Positions 1-7,630 of a stretch of DNA of 21,060 bases are shown one piece after another. The stretch's first letter is position 1. Each line of letters begins with the position of its first letter. Position numbers and translations under genes: made by a program. Location: assembly GCA_003153655.1 (NCBI GenBank), contig PMAK01000053.1:5252-26311 (forward strand). Reading direction: 5' to 3'. A model generated the notes under the pieces. That model made no database searches and was not told the origin of the DNA. It worked only from the letters and a program-made list of their open reading frames with translations. This DNA is from Phycisphaerales bacterium (GTDB lineage: Bacteria > Planctomycetota > Phycisphaerae > Tepidisphaerales > Tepidisphaeraceae).

Positions 1-1
1 C

Positions 2-724
2 TCGACGACCGGCGGGCGACACGCGAATCTGTTTGAGCCGTTGAAGCGTGGCGCCGATCTGGAAAACGTCGTGCGCCTGGCGCCGTTTCGCATCAACGCT
101 CTGGTGACCTCCGGCTGGTTGAATTCCGTGTTCGATGGCCGACCGGTCGATGCCCGCGGAGGGCCGATTCCCTGGTTCACCTATCCGGCCATCGATTTTC
201 TGGAGCCACGAGTGCAAAGGAACTGGACGGTCCTGGAATGGGGATGCGGGAACTCGACGCTATGGTGGGCGGCAAGAACAAAACGGGTGATCGGCGTCGA
301 GCACGACCGGGCGTGGCATCAGCTCATCGCATCGGAAGCTCCGTCCAACGCAACGATCGTGCTGGCCGAGGACGCGGACCGTTATGCCAATCTACAGGAC
401 GCGCCGGACGCGGGGCCGTACGATGCGGTCGTCATCGACGGCGAATGGCGCAACCCGTGCGCCCGCCGGGCCGCGTCCAGCGTCAAACCCGGTGGCATCA
501 TCGTCTTCGACAATTCGGACCGGAAAATGTATCGGGAGGGCATGGCATTTCTGATGGACAGCGGCTGGAAACGGCTCGACTTCTTCGGGCTGATTCCGTC
601 GTACCTCTATCGCAATTGCACCTCGATTTTCTATCGCGACGACGCGTTTCTAAGTAGCCAGATTTTGCCTTGCGATCATCAATCCAGCGTAGGTCCGACC
701 TGCGCGGCGGTGATGGGTGAATGA
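2..724 (+). CDS. Class I SAM-dependent methyltransferase, 5'-truncated by the window edge
   Basis: The reading frame is open from base 2 with no convincing ATG, and the only early start is a TTG at 41, so the gene most likely begins left of the window. Motif I of a Rossmann methyltransferase is clear (VLEWGCGNSTLWWA), followed by the acidic end of strand 2 (GVEHD), a post-I VVIDGEWR segment and a GGIIVFDNSD segment. The fold binds S-adenosylmethionine; the acceptor substrate cannot be told. Its stop overlaps the ATG of the next gene (ATGA at 721-724), so the two are probably translationally coupled. Neighbouring glycosyltransferases and methyltransferases suggest methylation of a surface glycan, but that is inference. 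Codon choice looks more C-rich than in the genes that follow. Confidence 0.85.
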   Translation, partial: STTGGRHANLFEPLKRGADLENVVRLAPFRINALVTSGWLNSVFDGRPVDARGGPIPWFTYPAIDFLEPRVQRNWTVLEWGCGNSTLWWAARTKRVIGVEHDRAWHQLIASEAPSNATIVLAEDADRYANLQDAPDAGPYDAVVIDGEWRNPCARRAASSVKPGGIIVFDNSDRKMYREGMAFLMDSGWKRLDFFGLIPSYLYRNCTSIFYRDDAFLSSQILPCDHQSSVGPTCAAVMGE

Positions 725-1476
725 CGCGAGATTTGAAGCAAATCGTGCATGGGGCCGTCCGTTCGCAGGCGGCTTTGAGGAGGATTGATATGCCGGTACT
801 GGTAAAAAGTCAGCCAACTCCAAAAGCGGCGCGACGGCCGCGTTATTTTCGGCATGGGTTCGGCCAGGAGGGGGAAGACCTGATTCTGGCGGAGCTTTTC
901 CTGGGCAAACGGGATGGGTTTTATATTGATGTGGGGGCGCACCATCCGAAGCGATTTTCGAATACGTATCATTTTTATCGTTTTCGAGGGTGGCGCGGGA
1001 TCAATATCGAAGCGATGCCGGGAAGCATGAAGGCGTTTCGGCGGGCGCGGCCGAATGACATCAATGTTGAGGCGGCGGTGTCTGATTCGTCGGAGGAACT
1101 GACTTATTTCGTCTTCAACGAGCCGGCCCTTAATACCTTTGACCCGGCCCTGGCGGCTGAGCGGGATGGGAAAAAGGGATACTACATCGCAGAGCGAATG
1201 CCGATCCGGACGCGGAGGCTGGAGGAGATTCTCGAAAAGCATTTGCCGGCTGGAACCAAAATTGATTTTCTGACGGTGGATGTGGAGGGATTTGATCTGA
1301 AGGTATTGCATTCCAATGACTGGAAGCGATTCAGGCCGACGGTGGTATTGGTGGAAGACATCAGTGTTTCCAATTGGCGGGAGATTAACGATTCCGTGAC
1401 GACTCGATATCTTCGAGGTCACGGGTACGAGCCGTTTGCCAACACGATGCGAACGATCATGTACCGGCTTCCGTGA
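721..1476 (+). CDS. FkbM family methyltransferase
   Basis: This is a 251-residue protein of the FkbM (Methyltransf_21) family. Diagnostic segments are FYIDVGAHHPKRFSNTYHF (SAM-binding motif I), GINIEAMPG (end of strand 2, with an acidic residue for the ribose) and FLTVDVEGFDLKVL (motif near strand 4). Family members O-methylate sugars or other small hydroxyls and are common in surface-polysaccharide clusters, which fits the glycosyltransferases next door. Two starts are possible. The ATG at 721 overlaps the upstream stop and yields an N-terminal helix of the kind seen in relatives. The ATG at 790 has a much better ribosome binding site (GAGGAGGA at 777-784). The stop overlaps the start of the next gene (TGATG). 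Confidence 0.92.
   Translation: MTRDLKQIVHGAVRSQAALRRIDMPVLVKSQPTPKAARRPRYFRHGFGQEGEDLILAELFLGKRDGFYIDVGAHHPKRFSNTYHFYRFRGWRGINIEAMPGSMKAFRRARPNDINVEAAVSDSSEELTYFVFNEPALNTFDPALAAERDGKKGYYIAERMPIRTRRLEEILEKHLPAGTKIDFLTVDVEGFDLKVLHSNDWKRFRPTVVLVEDISVSNWREINDSVTTRYLRGHGYEPFANTMRTIMYRLP
777..784 (+). promoter_or_regulatory. Strong internal Shine-Dalgarno, possible alternative FkbM start
   Basis: GAGGAGGA lies 5 bases before an in-frame ATG at 790-792 inside the FkbM gene. It is the best ribosome binding site in this left cluster. It either marks the true start (protein 23 residues shorter) or gives a second, shorter product. The SAM-binding domain is intact with either start. Confidence 0.5.
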
Positions 1477-2723
1477 TGGATGATCTCATGCCCTGGCCAA
1501 GCAGCCTTCCTGATTATCGATGGCCTTTGTCGGCGACTTCGCTTGGCGCGGGGCCGCGGCGATTGGGATTGGCGGCGCTGTTTCATATCAGCCATGCGTG
1601 GGGCCGATGTGTTTCTCTTTTTTTTCGCCAGCGTCCGGCGGTTCTGATGATTCGCACGGATGGGCTGGGGGATGCGGTGCTGGCGGAGCCGATGATGGCG
1701 AACCTTGCGCGGCGATTTCCGGGGCGAGAATTTATTCTGTGGGGCCCCGCCGCTACGTGTGATTTGATGCGGGAGTGTCCGTATGTTGCGCGGAGGATGG
1801 AAATTCCGCGGGGTTATAAGCAGGGGAATCTTGAAGTATTTCGATCGGCGCGCTGGCGGATGCGGATGGGGTATCTGTTTGGGCGATGGAAGTTTGAGGT
1901 GGCGGCTTATTTGGCGCAGAGTCCGGAGCCGCTGGGGAATTGGGTGCTCGTTTCGGCGAGGGCCCGCGAGCGATGGTATAGCTCCGGGAATACGGAGAAT
2001 CAGTTTGCTGAGCAGCAGGCTCGGACAGTTAAAGCTGCGAACAAAGTCTTATCGCCGCTGCCCGCGGGTCATGAACTGGCGCGCAATGCTCATCTGGCCC
2101 GGCAGTGGGGAGATGATATTGGCGGGCGATTGCCCGTGGTCTTTCCGGCTACGACCGGGGCGGCTGAACAATGGAACGCGTGGACCGGAGCGGCGGAGAA
2201 AATCGGTGCTTCGCGGATTGCCGGTCTTGTCGCAAGCGGGATGGAGGCGATGAAGGAATATCCGCATCGTCATTGGGCGAAAGTGGCAGCGCGACTTTGG
2301 AAGGAAGAGCGAACGGTTTTGGCGCTGATCGGCGGGCCGGGAGATACGGCGAATCTGGATCGGCTTGGGAGCGCGATTGGCGGGCCGCATTTGCGAATGA
2401 CGGCATGTATGTCGATTCCGTCGCTGGCGGCGCTGATCGGCCGACTGGACGGATTTTTCAGCGTGGACACGGGCTTGGCGCATATCGCTTTGGCCCAGAA
2501 TGTGCGGAGCGTAATCTTGTGCGGAGGCGGGCATCCGAAACGATTTTTGCCTTGGCCGGCGACGCGACGGGCGGTGGTTTTGAATCATTCCATGCCGTGC
2601 GAGGGATGCATGAATCGGTGCATTCTGCCGACGGCGGAGTGCGTAACGAGGATTGAGCCGGAACGGATTGTTGAGGCGTGGATGAGTCTGAGCGGGGAGA
2701 CGCGGGTCGTAGCCGCGGCGTAA
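1476..2723 (+). CDS. Glycosyltransferase family 9 (heptosyltransferase-like)
   Basis: The product of 415 residues has the two-lobed GT-B pattern of ADP-heptose:LPS heptosyltransferases. The N-terminal lobe contains VLMIRTDGLGDAVLAEPMM, where family 9 proteins have R-x-D-x-x-G-D. The C-terminal lobe contains a GLVASG segment, the ALIGGPGD loop and FFSVDTGLAHIALA, the nucleotide-sugar binding signature. The C-terminus has CEGCMNRCI, a Cys cluster also seen in family 9 relatives. Start chosen: the ATG at 1476 overlaps the previous stop as TGATG; a GTG at 1473 would add one residue. The likely role is sugar transfer in an outer-surface glycan. A run of eight T (1618-1625) sits in the early coding region. 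Confidence 0.9.
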   Translation: MDDLMPWPSSLPDYRWPLSATSLGAGPRRLGLAALFHISHAWGRCVSLFFRQRPAVLMIRTDGLGDAVLAEPMMANLARRFPGREFILWGPAATCDLMRECPYVARRMEIPRGYKQGNLEVFRSARWRMRMGYLFGRWKFEVAAYLAQSPEPLGNWVLVSARARERWYSSGNTENQFAEQQARTVKAANKVLSPLPAGHELARNAHLARQWGDDIGGRLPVVFPATTGAAEQWNAWTGAAEKIGASRIAGLVASGMEAMKEYPHRHWAKVAARLWKEERTVLALIGGPGDTANLDRLGSAIGGPHLRMTACMSIPSLAALIGRLDGFFSVDTGLAHIALAQNVRSVILCGGGHPKRFLPWPATRRAVVLNHSMPCEGCMNRCILPTAECVTRIEPERIVEAWMSLSGETRVVAAA

Positions 2724-2727
2724 GGAG
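2722..2727 (+). promoter_or_regulatory. Shine-Dalgarno overlapping the upstream stop codon
   Basis: AAGGAG overlaps the TAA stop of the GT9 gene (2721-2723) and sits 5 bases before the ATG at 2733. It fixes the start of the zinc-knuckle methyltransferase and implies co-transcription. Confidence 0.7.
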
Positions 2728-2732
2728 TTGGT

Positions 2733-3584
2733 ATGACAGCGCTAGAAGTCCCCCGGAGTGAGGTAGCGGTAGAAGAGATTCCTTGCCGGCTCTGCGGAGC
2801 GGCGGCGCGATTTATTTTTCGCCAGACGGTCCTGCGGCGATGGGATGCGGGGTATTACCAATGCGGCGGGTGCGATCTTATTCAGACGAGCGAGCCTGCA
2901 TGGCTTGGCGAGGCGTATACGTCGGCGATCGCCGCGATGGATACGGGGGCCATCGCGCGAAACCGGCTCACGGGTGAACTGACTCATGCGGTGGCGTGGG
3001 CGCTGGGGATTAAGGCGGAGGCGCGATGCCTGGATTATGGGGGCGGCCATGGGGTTTTCACGCGGATGATGCGCGATCGCGGATACAATTTTTGGACGTG
3101 CGATCGATATGCCGAGAATATTTTCGCGCGAGGATTTGATGCGGACGCCGGCGAACACTTTGCGCTGGTGACGGCATTTGAGGTGCTGGAACATCTCAAC
3201 GATGTTCGGACGGAATTAAAAAACCTGTTTTCCGGACAGCCGGACGCGGTGCTCATCAGCACGCAACTTCATCGCGGGCATGAGCCAAACTGGTGGTACT
3301 ATGCACCGGAGACCGGGCAGCATGTCGCGTTTTATTCCAGCCGGACAATGCGGCACATCGCGGAGCAATTCGGCTATATCACGGCAGGGTCGCGGGCTTA
3401 CACGCTTTTCGTGAGACGCGAGGCGGCGATTGCTCCGTGGCGGGTTCGCATCGCGCAGCGACTTGTGGCGAAATCCAAGGGAAACGCGACGCATGCGTGG
3501 GTGCGGACGGCGCTGACGTTGGCGCCAAAACTTTCAACGCGGACCGTTTCGGACAATCAGGCGGTCAAACTTATGCGGCTTTGA
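2733..3584 (+). CDS. Class I SAM-dependent methyltransferase with N-terminal zinc knuckle
   Basis: A 283-residue protein. Residues about 18-50 hold two Cys pairs (CRLCG and CGGC) that look like a zinc knuckle, as in many sugar C-methyltransferase-like proteins. The central Methyltransf_23-type domain has motif I CLDYGGGHGVFT and the TAFEVLEHL segment typical of that family. The HQH-type residues of sugar C-methyltransferases are not obvious, so the acceptor is open. It follows the GT9 gene by 9 bases and has a good Shine-Dalgarno, so it belongs to the same transcription unit. Its 3' end overlaps the convergent glycosyltransferase gene by 14 bases. Confidence 0.88.
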   Translation: MTALEVPRSEVAVEEIPCRLCGAAARFIFRQTVLRRWDAGYYQCGGCDLIQTSEPAWLGEAYTSAIAAMDTGAIARNRLTGELTHAVAWALGIKAEARCLDYGGGHGVFTRMMRDRGYNFWTCDRYAENIFARGFDADAGEHFALVTAFEVLEHLNDVRTELKNLFSGQPDAVLISTQLHRGHEPNWWYYAPETGQHVAFYSSRTMRHIAEQFGYITAGSRAYTLFVRREAAIAPWRVRIAQRLVAKSKGNATHAWVRTALTLAPKLSTRTVSDNQAVKLMRL

Positions 3585-4425
3585 TCGCGGCGTCGAAAAA
3601 CGCCTGGTCGGCCAGAGAATGCCGCTCGATGGCGGGTGGGTGCAAGAGGGGAAATTTCATTGCTTCGGAGGGAAGATCGGCGAAGGCGTCGCGTTTGCGG
3701 GTATGGGTGGCGGCGACGCCGTAACCGATATTGGTGACGAGGTTGACCGCGGGCAGGATACTGAGGCCGCGTCGTTTCCAGCAGGCGTATTCCCACTGAA
3801 CATCCCAGGTGTCGATCCGGCCGGCGTGGACATCCTCCATCATTTTTCGATGAATATGGGCGGCGGCAGGAGAGACGAAATCGCCGGGGAAATCAGATGC
3901 TTGTGCGGCGGCCCAATCACGCATGTGGACATCGTACTGTTTCCAGGCCCTTCGCCAGGTGGCCCAGCCCCAGATGTGGGGGATTGCTGAAAAGTAATAG
4001 CTGAATGGGGTGCAGCGACGGCCGAGTTGCATGTTGTCGCCGCTGATCATCATGATTTGTTCGTTGTCCTGGTAGCGGCCGAGCAGTTCAGCGCAGTAGG
4101 GGAAGAATGTGGGATGGGGGATGCAATCGTCTTCAAGCAGGATGGCTTGTTCGCATAGCGAAAAGACCCAATCGATTCCGCCGGACATGCGACGACGGCA
4201 GCCGAGGTTTACATCTGAGAAATTTCGGCGGACATCGCAGGTCCAGTCGATGTCCTGAACGATTTTGCGGGAAGCCAGACATGCTTCCTCTTCTACCTGG
4301 TTGCGCGGACCGTCGGCTATGAGCAAAAGCGTTGCCGGTTTGGCCTTGGCGATCTCGGCGAAAACGCGAGCGGTGTGCTGCGGCCGATTGAAAAGAAACA
4401 TCGCTACGGGTGTATCCAGGGTCAT
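3571..4425 (-). CDS. Glycosyltransferase (GT2-like, HlpA-annotated group)
   Basis: The 284-residue product begins with VAMFLFNRPQHTARVF and LLLIADGPR, the characteristic opening of a GT-A family often annotated as glycosyltransferase family 2 or 'hemolytic protein HlpA-like'. A metal-binding acidic motif, LEDDC, is at residues 97-101. The middle (PHIWGWATWRRAWKQYD) is also typical of this group. It should transfer a sugar from a nucleotide donor; donor and acceptor are unknown. It is transcribed against its neighbours: its 3' end overlaps the upstream methyltransferase and its 5' end faces the tandem GT2 gene across about 110 bases. Confidence 0.88.
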   Translation of the reverse strand: MTLDTPVAMFLFNRPQHTARVFAEIAKAKPATLLLIADGPRNQVEEEACLASRKIVQDIDWTCDVRRNFSDVNLGCRRRMSGGIDWVFSLCEQAILLEDDCIPHPTFFPYCAELLGRYQDNEQIMMISGDNMQLGRRCTPFSYYFSAIPHIWGWATWRRAWKQYDVHMRDWAAAQASDFPGDFVSPAAAHIHRKMMEDVHAGRIDTWDVQWEYACWKRRGLSILPAVNLVTNIGYGVAATHTRKRDAFADLPSEAMKFPLLHPPAIERHSLADQAFFDAAIKAA

Positions 4426-4537
4426 GGGTCCGCCTCAGGTCCGATATCGTCAAGAATACGGTCTGGGCATGAGCGGCAGAACTCACCTCGCGAGGGGGCA
4501 TGGGCCGATAATAATCCTTGGAGCAAGGACGGCAGCC
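4426..4537. promoter_or_regulatory. Divergent intergenic region between two glycosyltransferase genes
   Basis: This 112-base gap separates a minus-strand and a plus-strand glycosyltransferase, so it should contain both promoters. I see no convincing -35/-10 pair. A ribosome binding site for the plus-strand gene is present (GGAG at 4520-4523 and AAGGA at 4525-4529, the latter 8 bases before the ATG at 4538). Confidence 0.4.
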
Positions 4538-6487
4538 ATGATTGATCTATCCATCGTCATTCCCACGTGCAACCGGGCTGATCTGCTGGAGCGGAGCATT
4601 TCGAGCTTGTGCGACGATGTGCAATGCTCGTTTGAAGTGATCGTGGTTGATGGAGCGAGTGAGGATCGGACGGGAGAGGTATTGGCGAGCGCCCGCAAAA
4701 CTCTGGGCGGCCGGCTCACGGTCATTCGCGAGGATAGACGTGACGGCTTTGTGCGGGCGGCGAACAAGGGATTTCGCGCGGGCGTCGGGCGGAACATGAT
4801 CTGGCTTAATGATGATGCGCGGCCATTGCCCGGGACATTGGACGCCGCTGTGCGGCAAATCGACGACGCCGCTGCTGACGTCGCGTTTCTTGCGATGTTT
4901 CACCGGTATGCGGCGCAGAAGAATGTCGCGTACCACACGATGCACGAGGGGCGTGAATATCGCCTGTGCCATGTTCGCGGGACGCTCTATGCCAATTTTC
5001 CGATCGGGCGGCGCGAGACGTATTGCTCGCTCGGATACTTTGACGAGCGGTTTTATTTTTATGGCGCTGATCCTGATCTTTCGCTGAAGGCGTGGCACGC
5101 GGGGCTGCGCGTCGAGCCGGCTTATGCGTGTTATGTCGATCATGAGCAGCATGATGACGACCGGCGCGCCCAGGATAATTCCGTCGGGCGAGAAGATAAT
5201 CAGAAGCTTTTCGCCAAGTGGGATTTGCCGGATAAGAATCCGTATCGGAATGATTTTGATCCGTCGCGGCCATGCACATTGCGGGGGCTTCATCCGCTTC
5301 GTTCGCCGCGCGTGACGTTTTTGCTATCGACGTACAATCGGCGCGAAGCGGTGCTGAATACATTGGGGCAATTGCGGGGTCTGCAAAGCTTGCCGGATTT
5401 TGTTGCCGAGACGATTGTTGTTGATAATGCCAGCACGGACGGGACGGCGGACGCGATCGCGGACGAGTTTCCCAAGGTGCATTTGCTGAGACAATGCGCC
5501 AACCGTGGGGCGTGCGCAAAAAATGTCGGGCTGGCGCAAGCCAAGGGAGAGTTTATCGTTTTTCTCGACGATGATTCGTATCCCAATGCCGATTCGATTC
5601 GCCGGATGATCAAATATTTTGAGGCGGATGCCCGGCTTGGAGCGGCGGTGTTCGATGTGGTTTTGCCGGATGGATCACATGAATCCAGCGCGTTTCCGAG
5701 CGTTTTCATTGGCTGCGGCACAGGGTTTCGGCGTGAAGCGCTGATTGAAGCGGGCGGTTTGCCGGATGATTTTTTCATGCAGGCGGAGGAATATGATCTT
5801 TCGCTGCGGCTGATGAATGGCGGGTGGCGGGTTCAGCGATTTGCGGATCTTCGGGTTCAACATCTTAAGGCATCGAGCGCTCGTCAGCCTGCTCGTACTA
5901 CGCGGCTGGACGTGCGGAACAATCTGCTTGTCATTGCACGGCGATTTCCGCGGCAATGGGTGCGGCCCTATGCCATCGACTGGATGCGCCGTTATCGGTG
6001 GATCGCGCAAACGAAGGGATGGCGGCATCGGGTGGCGTTTTGGCGCGGATTATTTTCGGGATTGATGAAGGCGCTCGTTCCCAGCCGACGGCAGTCTGTC
6101 TCCGCCAAAGCGTTTGAGCAATTCGCGATGATTCAGGGCATTCGCTCGCGAATGGCTGATGCGGTTGCTCAGCACAATCTTCGATCCATCCTGCTAATCG
6201 ACGTGGGTAAGAATATATTTCCGTTCTGGCTGGCGGCGCGCGGACTTGGATTGGAAATCGTAGCCGTCGCCGATGCGAAACTCGCCCGATCGGGGCGGCA
6301 ATACCGTGACATACCGGTGGTTAGCGACGATGACGCCCGATTGCTTGGCTTCGACGCGGCCATCATTACCAACATCTCGCCGGTTCACGGTCCGAAACGG
6401 ACGGAGCAATGGCGATCCATGGAAAATCGCCCAGTGCTCGATCTGTTCGAAATGCCCCAAACGACTGAACTATCTGTCGCGGCTTGA
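4538..6487 (+). CDS. Tandem-domain GT2 glycosyltransferase with extra C-terminal domain
   Basis: This 649-residue protein has two GT-A family 2 domains. Domain 1 starts at residue 3 (LSIVIPTCNRADLLERS) with the acidic metal motif NDD at 91-93. Domain 2 starts near 258 (VTFLLSTYNRREAVLN) with DDD at 344-346 and the acceptor-side QAEEYDLSLR at 415-424. Residues about 545-640 form a further alpha/beta segment (ILLIDVGKNIFPFWLAARGL, then EIVAVADA) resembling a small nucleotide-binding fold. I chose the ATG at 4538 because it has a ribosome binding site and begins exactly at the domain; a longer in-frame extension to 4265 would run antisense into the neighbouring gene. It likely builds a glycan repeat with two linkages. 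Confidence 0.9.
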   Translation: MIDLSIVIPTCNRADLLERSISSLCDDVQCSFEVIVVDGASEDRTGEVLASARKTLGGRLTVIREDRRDGFVRAANKGFRAGVGRNMIWLNDDARPLPGTLDAAVRQIDDAAADVAFLAMFHRYAAQKNVAYHTMHEGREYRLCHVRGTLYANFPIGRRETYCSLGYFDERFYFYGADPDLSLKAWHAGLRVEPAYACYVDHEQHDDDRRAQDNSVGREDNQKLFAKWDLPDKNPYRNDFDPSRPCTLRGLHPLRSPRVTFLLSTYNRREAVLNTLGQLRGLQSLPDFVAETIVVDNASTDGTADAIADEFPKVHLLRQCANRGACAKNVGLAQAKGEFIVFLDDDSYPNADSIRRMIKYFEADARLGAAVFDVVLPDGSHESSAFPSVFIGCGTGFRREALIEAGGLPDDFFMQAEEYDLSLRLMNGGWRVQRFADLRVQHLKASSARQPARTTRLDVRNNLLVIARRFPRQWVRPYAIDWMRRYRWIAQTKGWRHRVAFWRGLFSGLMKALVPSRRQSVSAKAFEQFAMIQGIRSRMADAVAQHNLRSILLIDVGKNIFPFWLAARGLGLEIVAVADAKLARSGRQYRDIPVVSDDDARLLGFDAAIITNISPVHGPKRTEQWRSMENRPVLDLFEMPQTTELSVAA

Positions 6488-6523
6488 TCCTTCGCGGGCA
6501 ATGAATACGATTCCGGCCTCGCT

Positions 6524-6838
6524 ATGATTGCGATTTACATCATTCTCTTTTGGATCTTGTTAGCGATCGTCATTCTCACGCGCTACTACTACAGCAAAGA
6601 CATGAAGATGACGTCGGCAACGACGGGAGCGGTGGTGTCGGCGGAGAATAGTGAAATTCGGGACGAGCATGGCCGAAGGGATGAGACGGTGGTGACGTGC
6701 CAATTCACGGTCGGCGGGAAAGATTACCGGGTGATGAAAGTTTATCGCGGGCGAAATGCGGAGCGATATCCGGCGGGGCGAAAAGTTAATGTGCGGTATA
6801 ATCCGGCGGATCCGAAGATGGCGCGGGTACCGGGGTAG
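6524..6838 (+). CDS. DUF3592-like small membrane protein
   Basis: A 104-residue protein with one N-terminal membrane segment (about residues 3-20, IAIYIILFWILLAIVILTRY) and a soluble beta-rich part. The segments VVTCQFTVGGKDYR and RKVNVRYNPADPKMA match the DUF3592 pattern, where a short domain ends in a V-x-Y-x-P-x-x-P segment. Function of the family is unknown. The gene lies 36 bases after the tandem glycosyltransferase and ends 11 bases from the convergent DeoR gene. No terminator is visible in that gap. Confidence 0.75.
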   Translation: MIAIYIILFWILLAIVILTRYYYSKDMKMTSATTGAVVSAENSEIRDEHGRRDETVVTCQFTVGGKDYRVMKVYRGRNAERYPAGRKVNVRYNPADPKMARVPG

Positions 6839-6849
6839 TGGGCTTCGCG

Positions 6850-7626
6850 TTACGCGTCGGCGATAATCAATTCGCACCCCGCATCCTCGACAGCCTTCCG
6901 CTGATCCGGCGGGAGATTGACATCGCTGATTACTGTGTCAACTTGCGAGAGATCGCATAGCCGTACGAGCGCTTGCTGGCCGAATTTTCCGCTGTCGGCT
7001 AGCAATACCACCTGCTGCGATTGCTCCATCATTTTTCGTTCGGCGGCTACCAGCAGCATGTTTTGGTTGTAGAGGGCATTATCGAGAATCCCAGCAGCGC
7101 TGAAGAACATGCGAGACGCGTGGACAGTAGATAGGAAACTTTCGGCGGTTGGGCCGAGCATTACGCCGTAGCGCGGGTACATCAGGCCGCCGGTGATGAT
7201 GAGTTCGACGTTGTCGTCGTCCATGAAGAGATTGGCGATGGGGAGGGAATTGGTGATGAGCTGGACGGAGCAGCCGTGGAGTTGTTCGGCGAGGTAGAAG
7301 GTTGTGGTGCCGCCGGAGAGGAGGATTGTTTGGCCGGTTGTGACGAGTCGGGCGGCGGCTTCGGCGATTTTTCGTTTGGCTTCGAGCTGAACATTCATTC
7401 GCTGGTGAAACGCGTAAATGCGCGTCTGACCCTGAGCGGCGCGATCGCCGATCCAGATTACTCCGCCGTGGGTGCGCTGGACGAGGCCCTGGTGTTCCAG
7501 CGCCTCGACATCGCGGCGGATTGTTGATTGGGAGACCCGCAATTCTTCGGACAGCACATCCAGCGGCAAAATGCGGCGTTTGGCCAGCACTTCGCGGAGT
7601 CTGGATTGGCGTTCGGCGATGAGCAT
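6850..7626 (-). CDS. DeoR family transcriptional regulator of the BMC operon
   Basis: This 258-residue protein has the DeoR winged-helix signature at residues 6-61 (VSQSTIRRDVEALEHQGLV then RTHGGV) and a DeoRC sugar-phosphate sensing domain (about 78-235) containing ILLSGGTTTFYLAEQL and LLADSGKFG. DeoR regulators usually repress sugar catabolic operons and are released by a phosphorylated sugar. It is the last gene of the BMC operon, 4 bases after the dehydrogenase stop, so it is expressed with its presumed targets. A plausible inducer is a fucose- or rhamnose-derived phosphate, which is inference. A candidate operator is the palindrome at 15385-15398 upstream of the first gene. Confidence 0.92.
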   Translation of the reverse strand: MLIAERQSRLREVLAKRRILPLDVLSEELRVSQSTIRRDVEALEHQGLVQRTHGGVIWIGDRAAQGQTRIYAFHQRMNVQLEAKRKIAEAAARLVTTGQTILLSGGTTTFYLAEQLHGCSVQLITNSLPIANLFMDDDNVELIITGGLMYPRYGVMLGPTAESFLSTVHASRMFFSAAGILDNALYNQNMLLVAAERKMMEQSQQVVLLADSGKFGQQALVRLCDLSQVDTVISDVNLPPDQRKAVEDAGCELIIADA

Positions 7627-7630
7627 AAAT

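Noticed and set aside
1618..1625. Run of eight T in the GT9 gene considered as a frameshift site.
   Set aside because: The frame continues through conserved family motifs on both sides, so there is no sign of a frameshift.
4265..4537. In-frame 91-residue N-terminal extension of the tandem glycosyltransferase.
   Set aside because: It lies mostly antisense to the minus-strand glycosyltransferase gene, shows no GT2 homology, and the ATG at 4538 has a ribosome binding site and begins at the domain.
6839..6849. Possible bidirectional terminator between the DUF3592-like and DeoR genes.
   Set aside because: Only a 4-bp stem around TTA can be drawn and there is no T-run.
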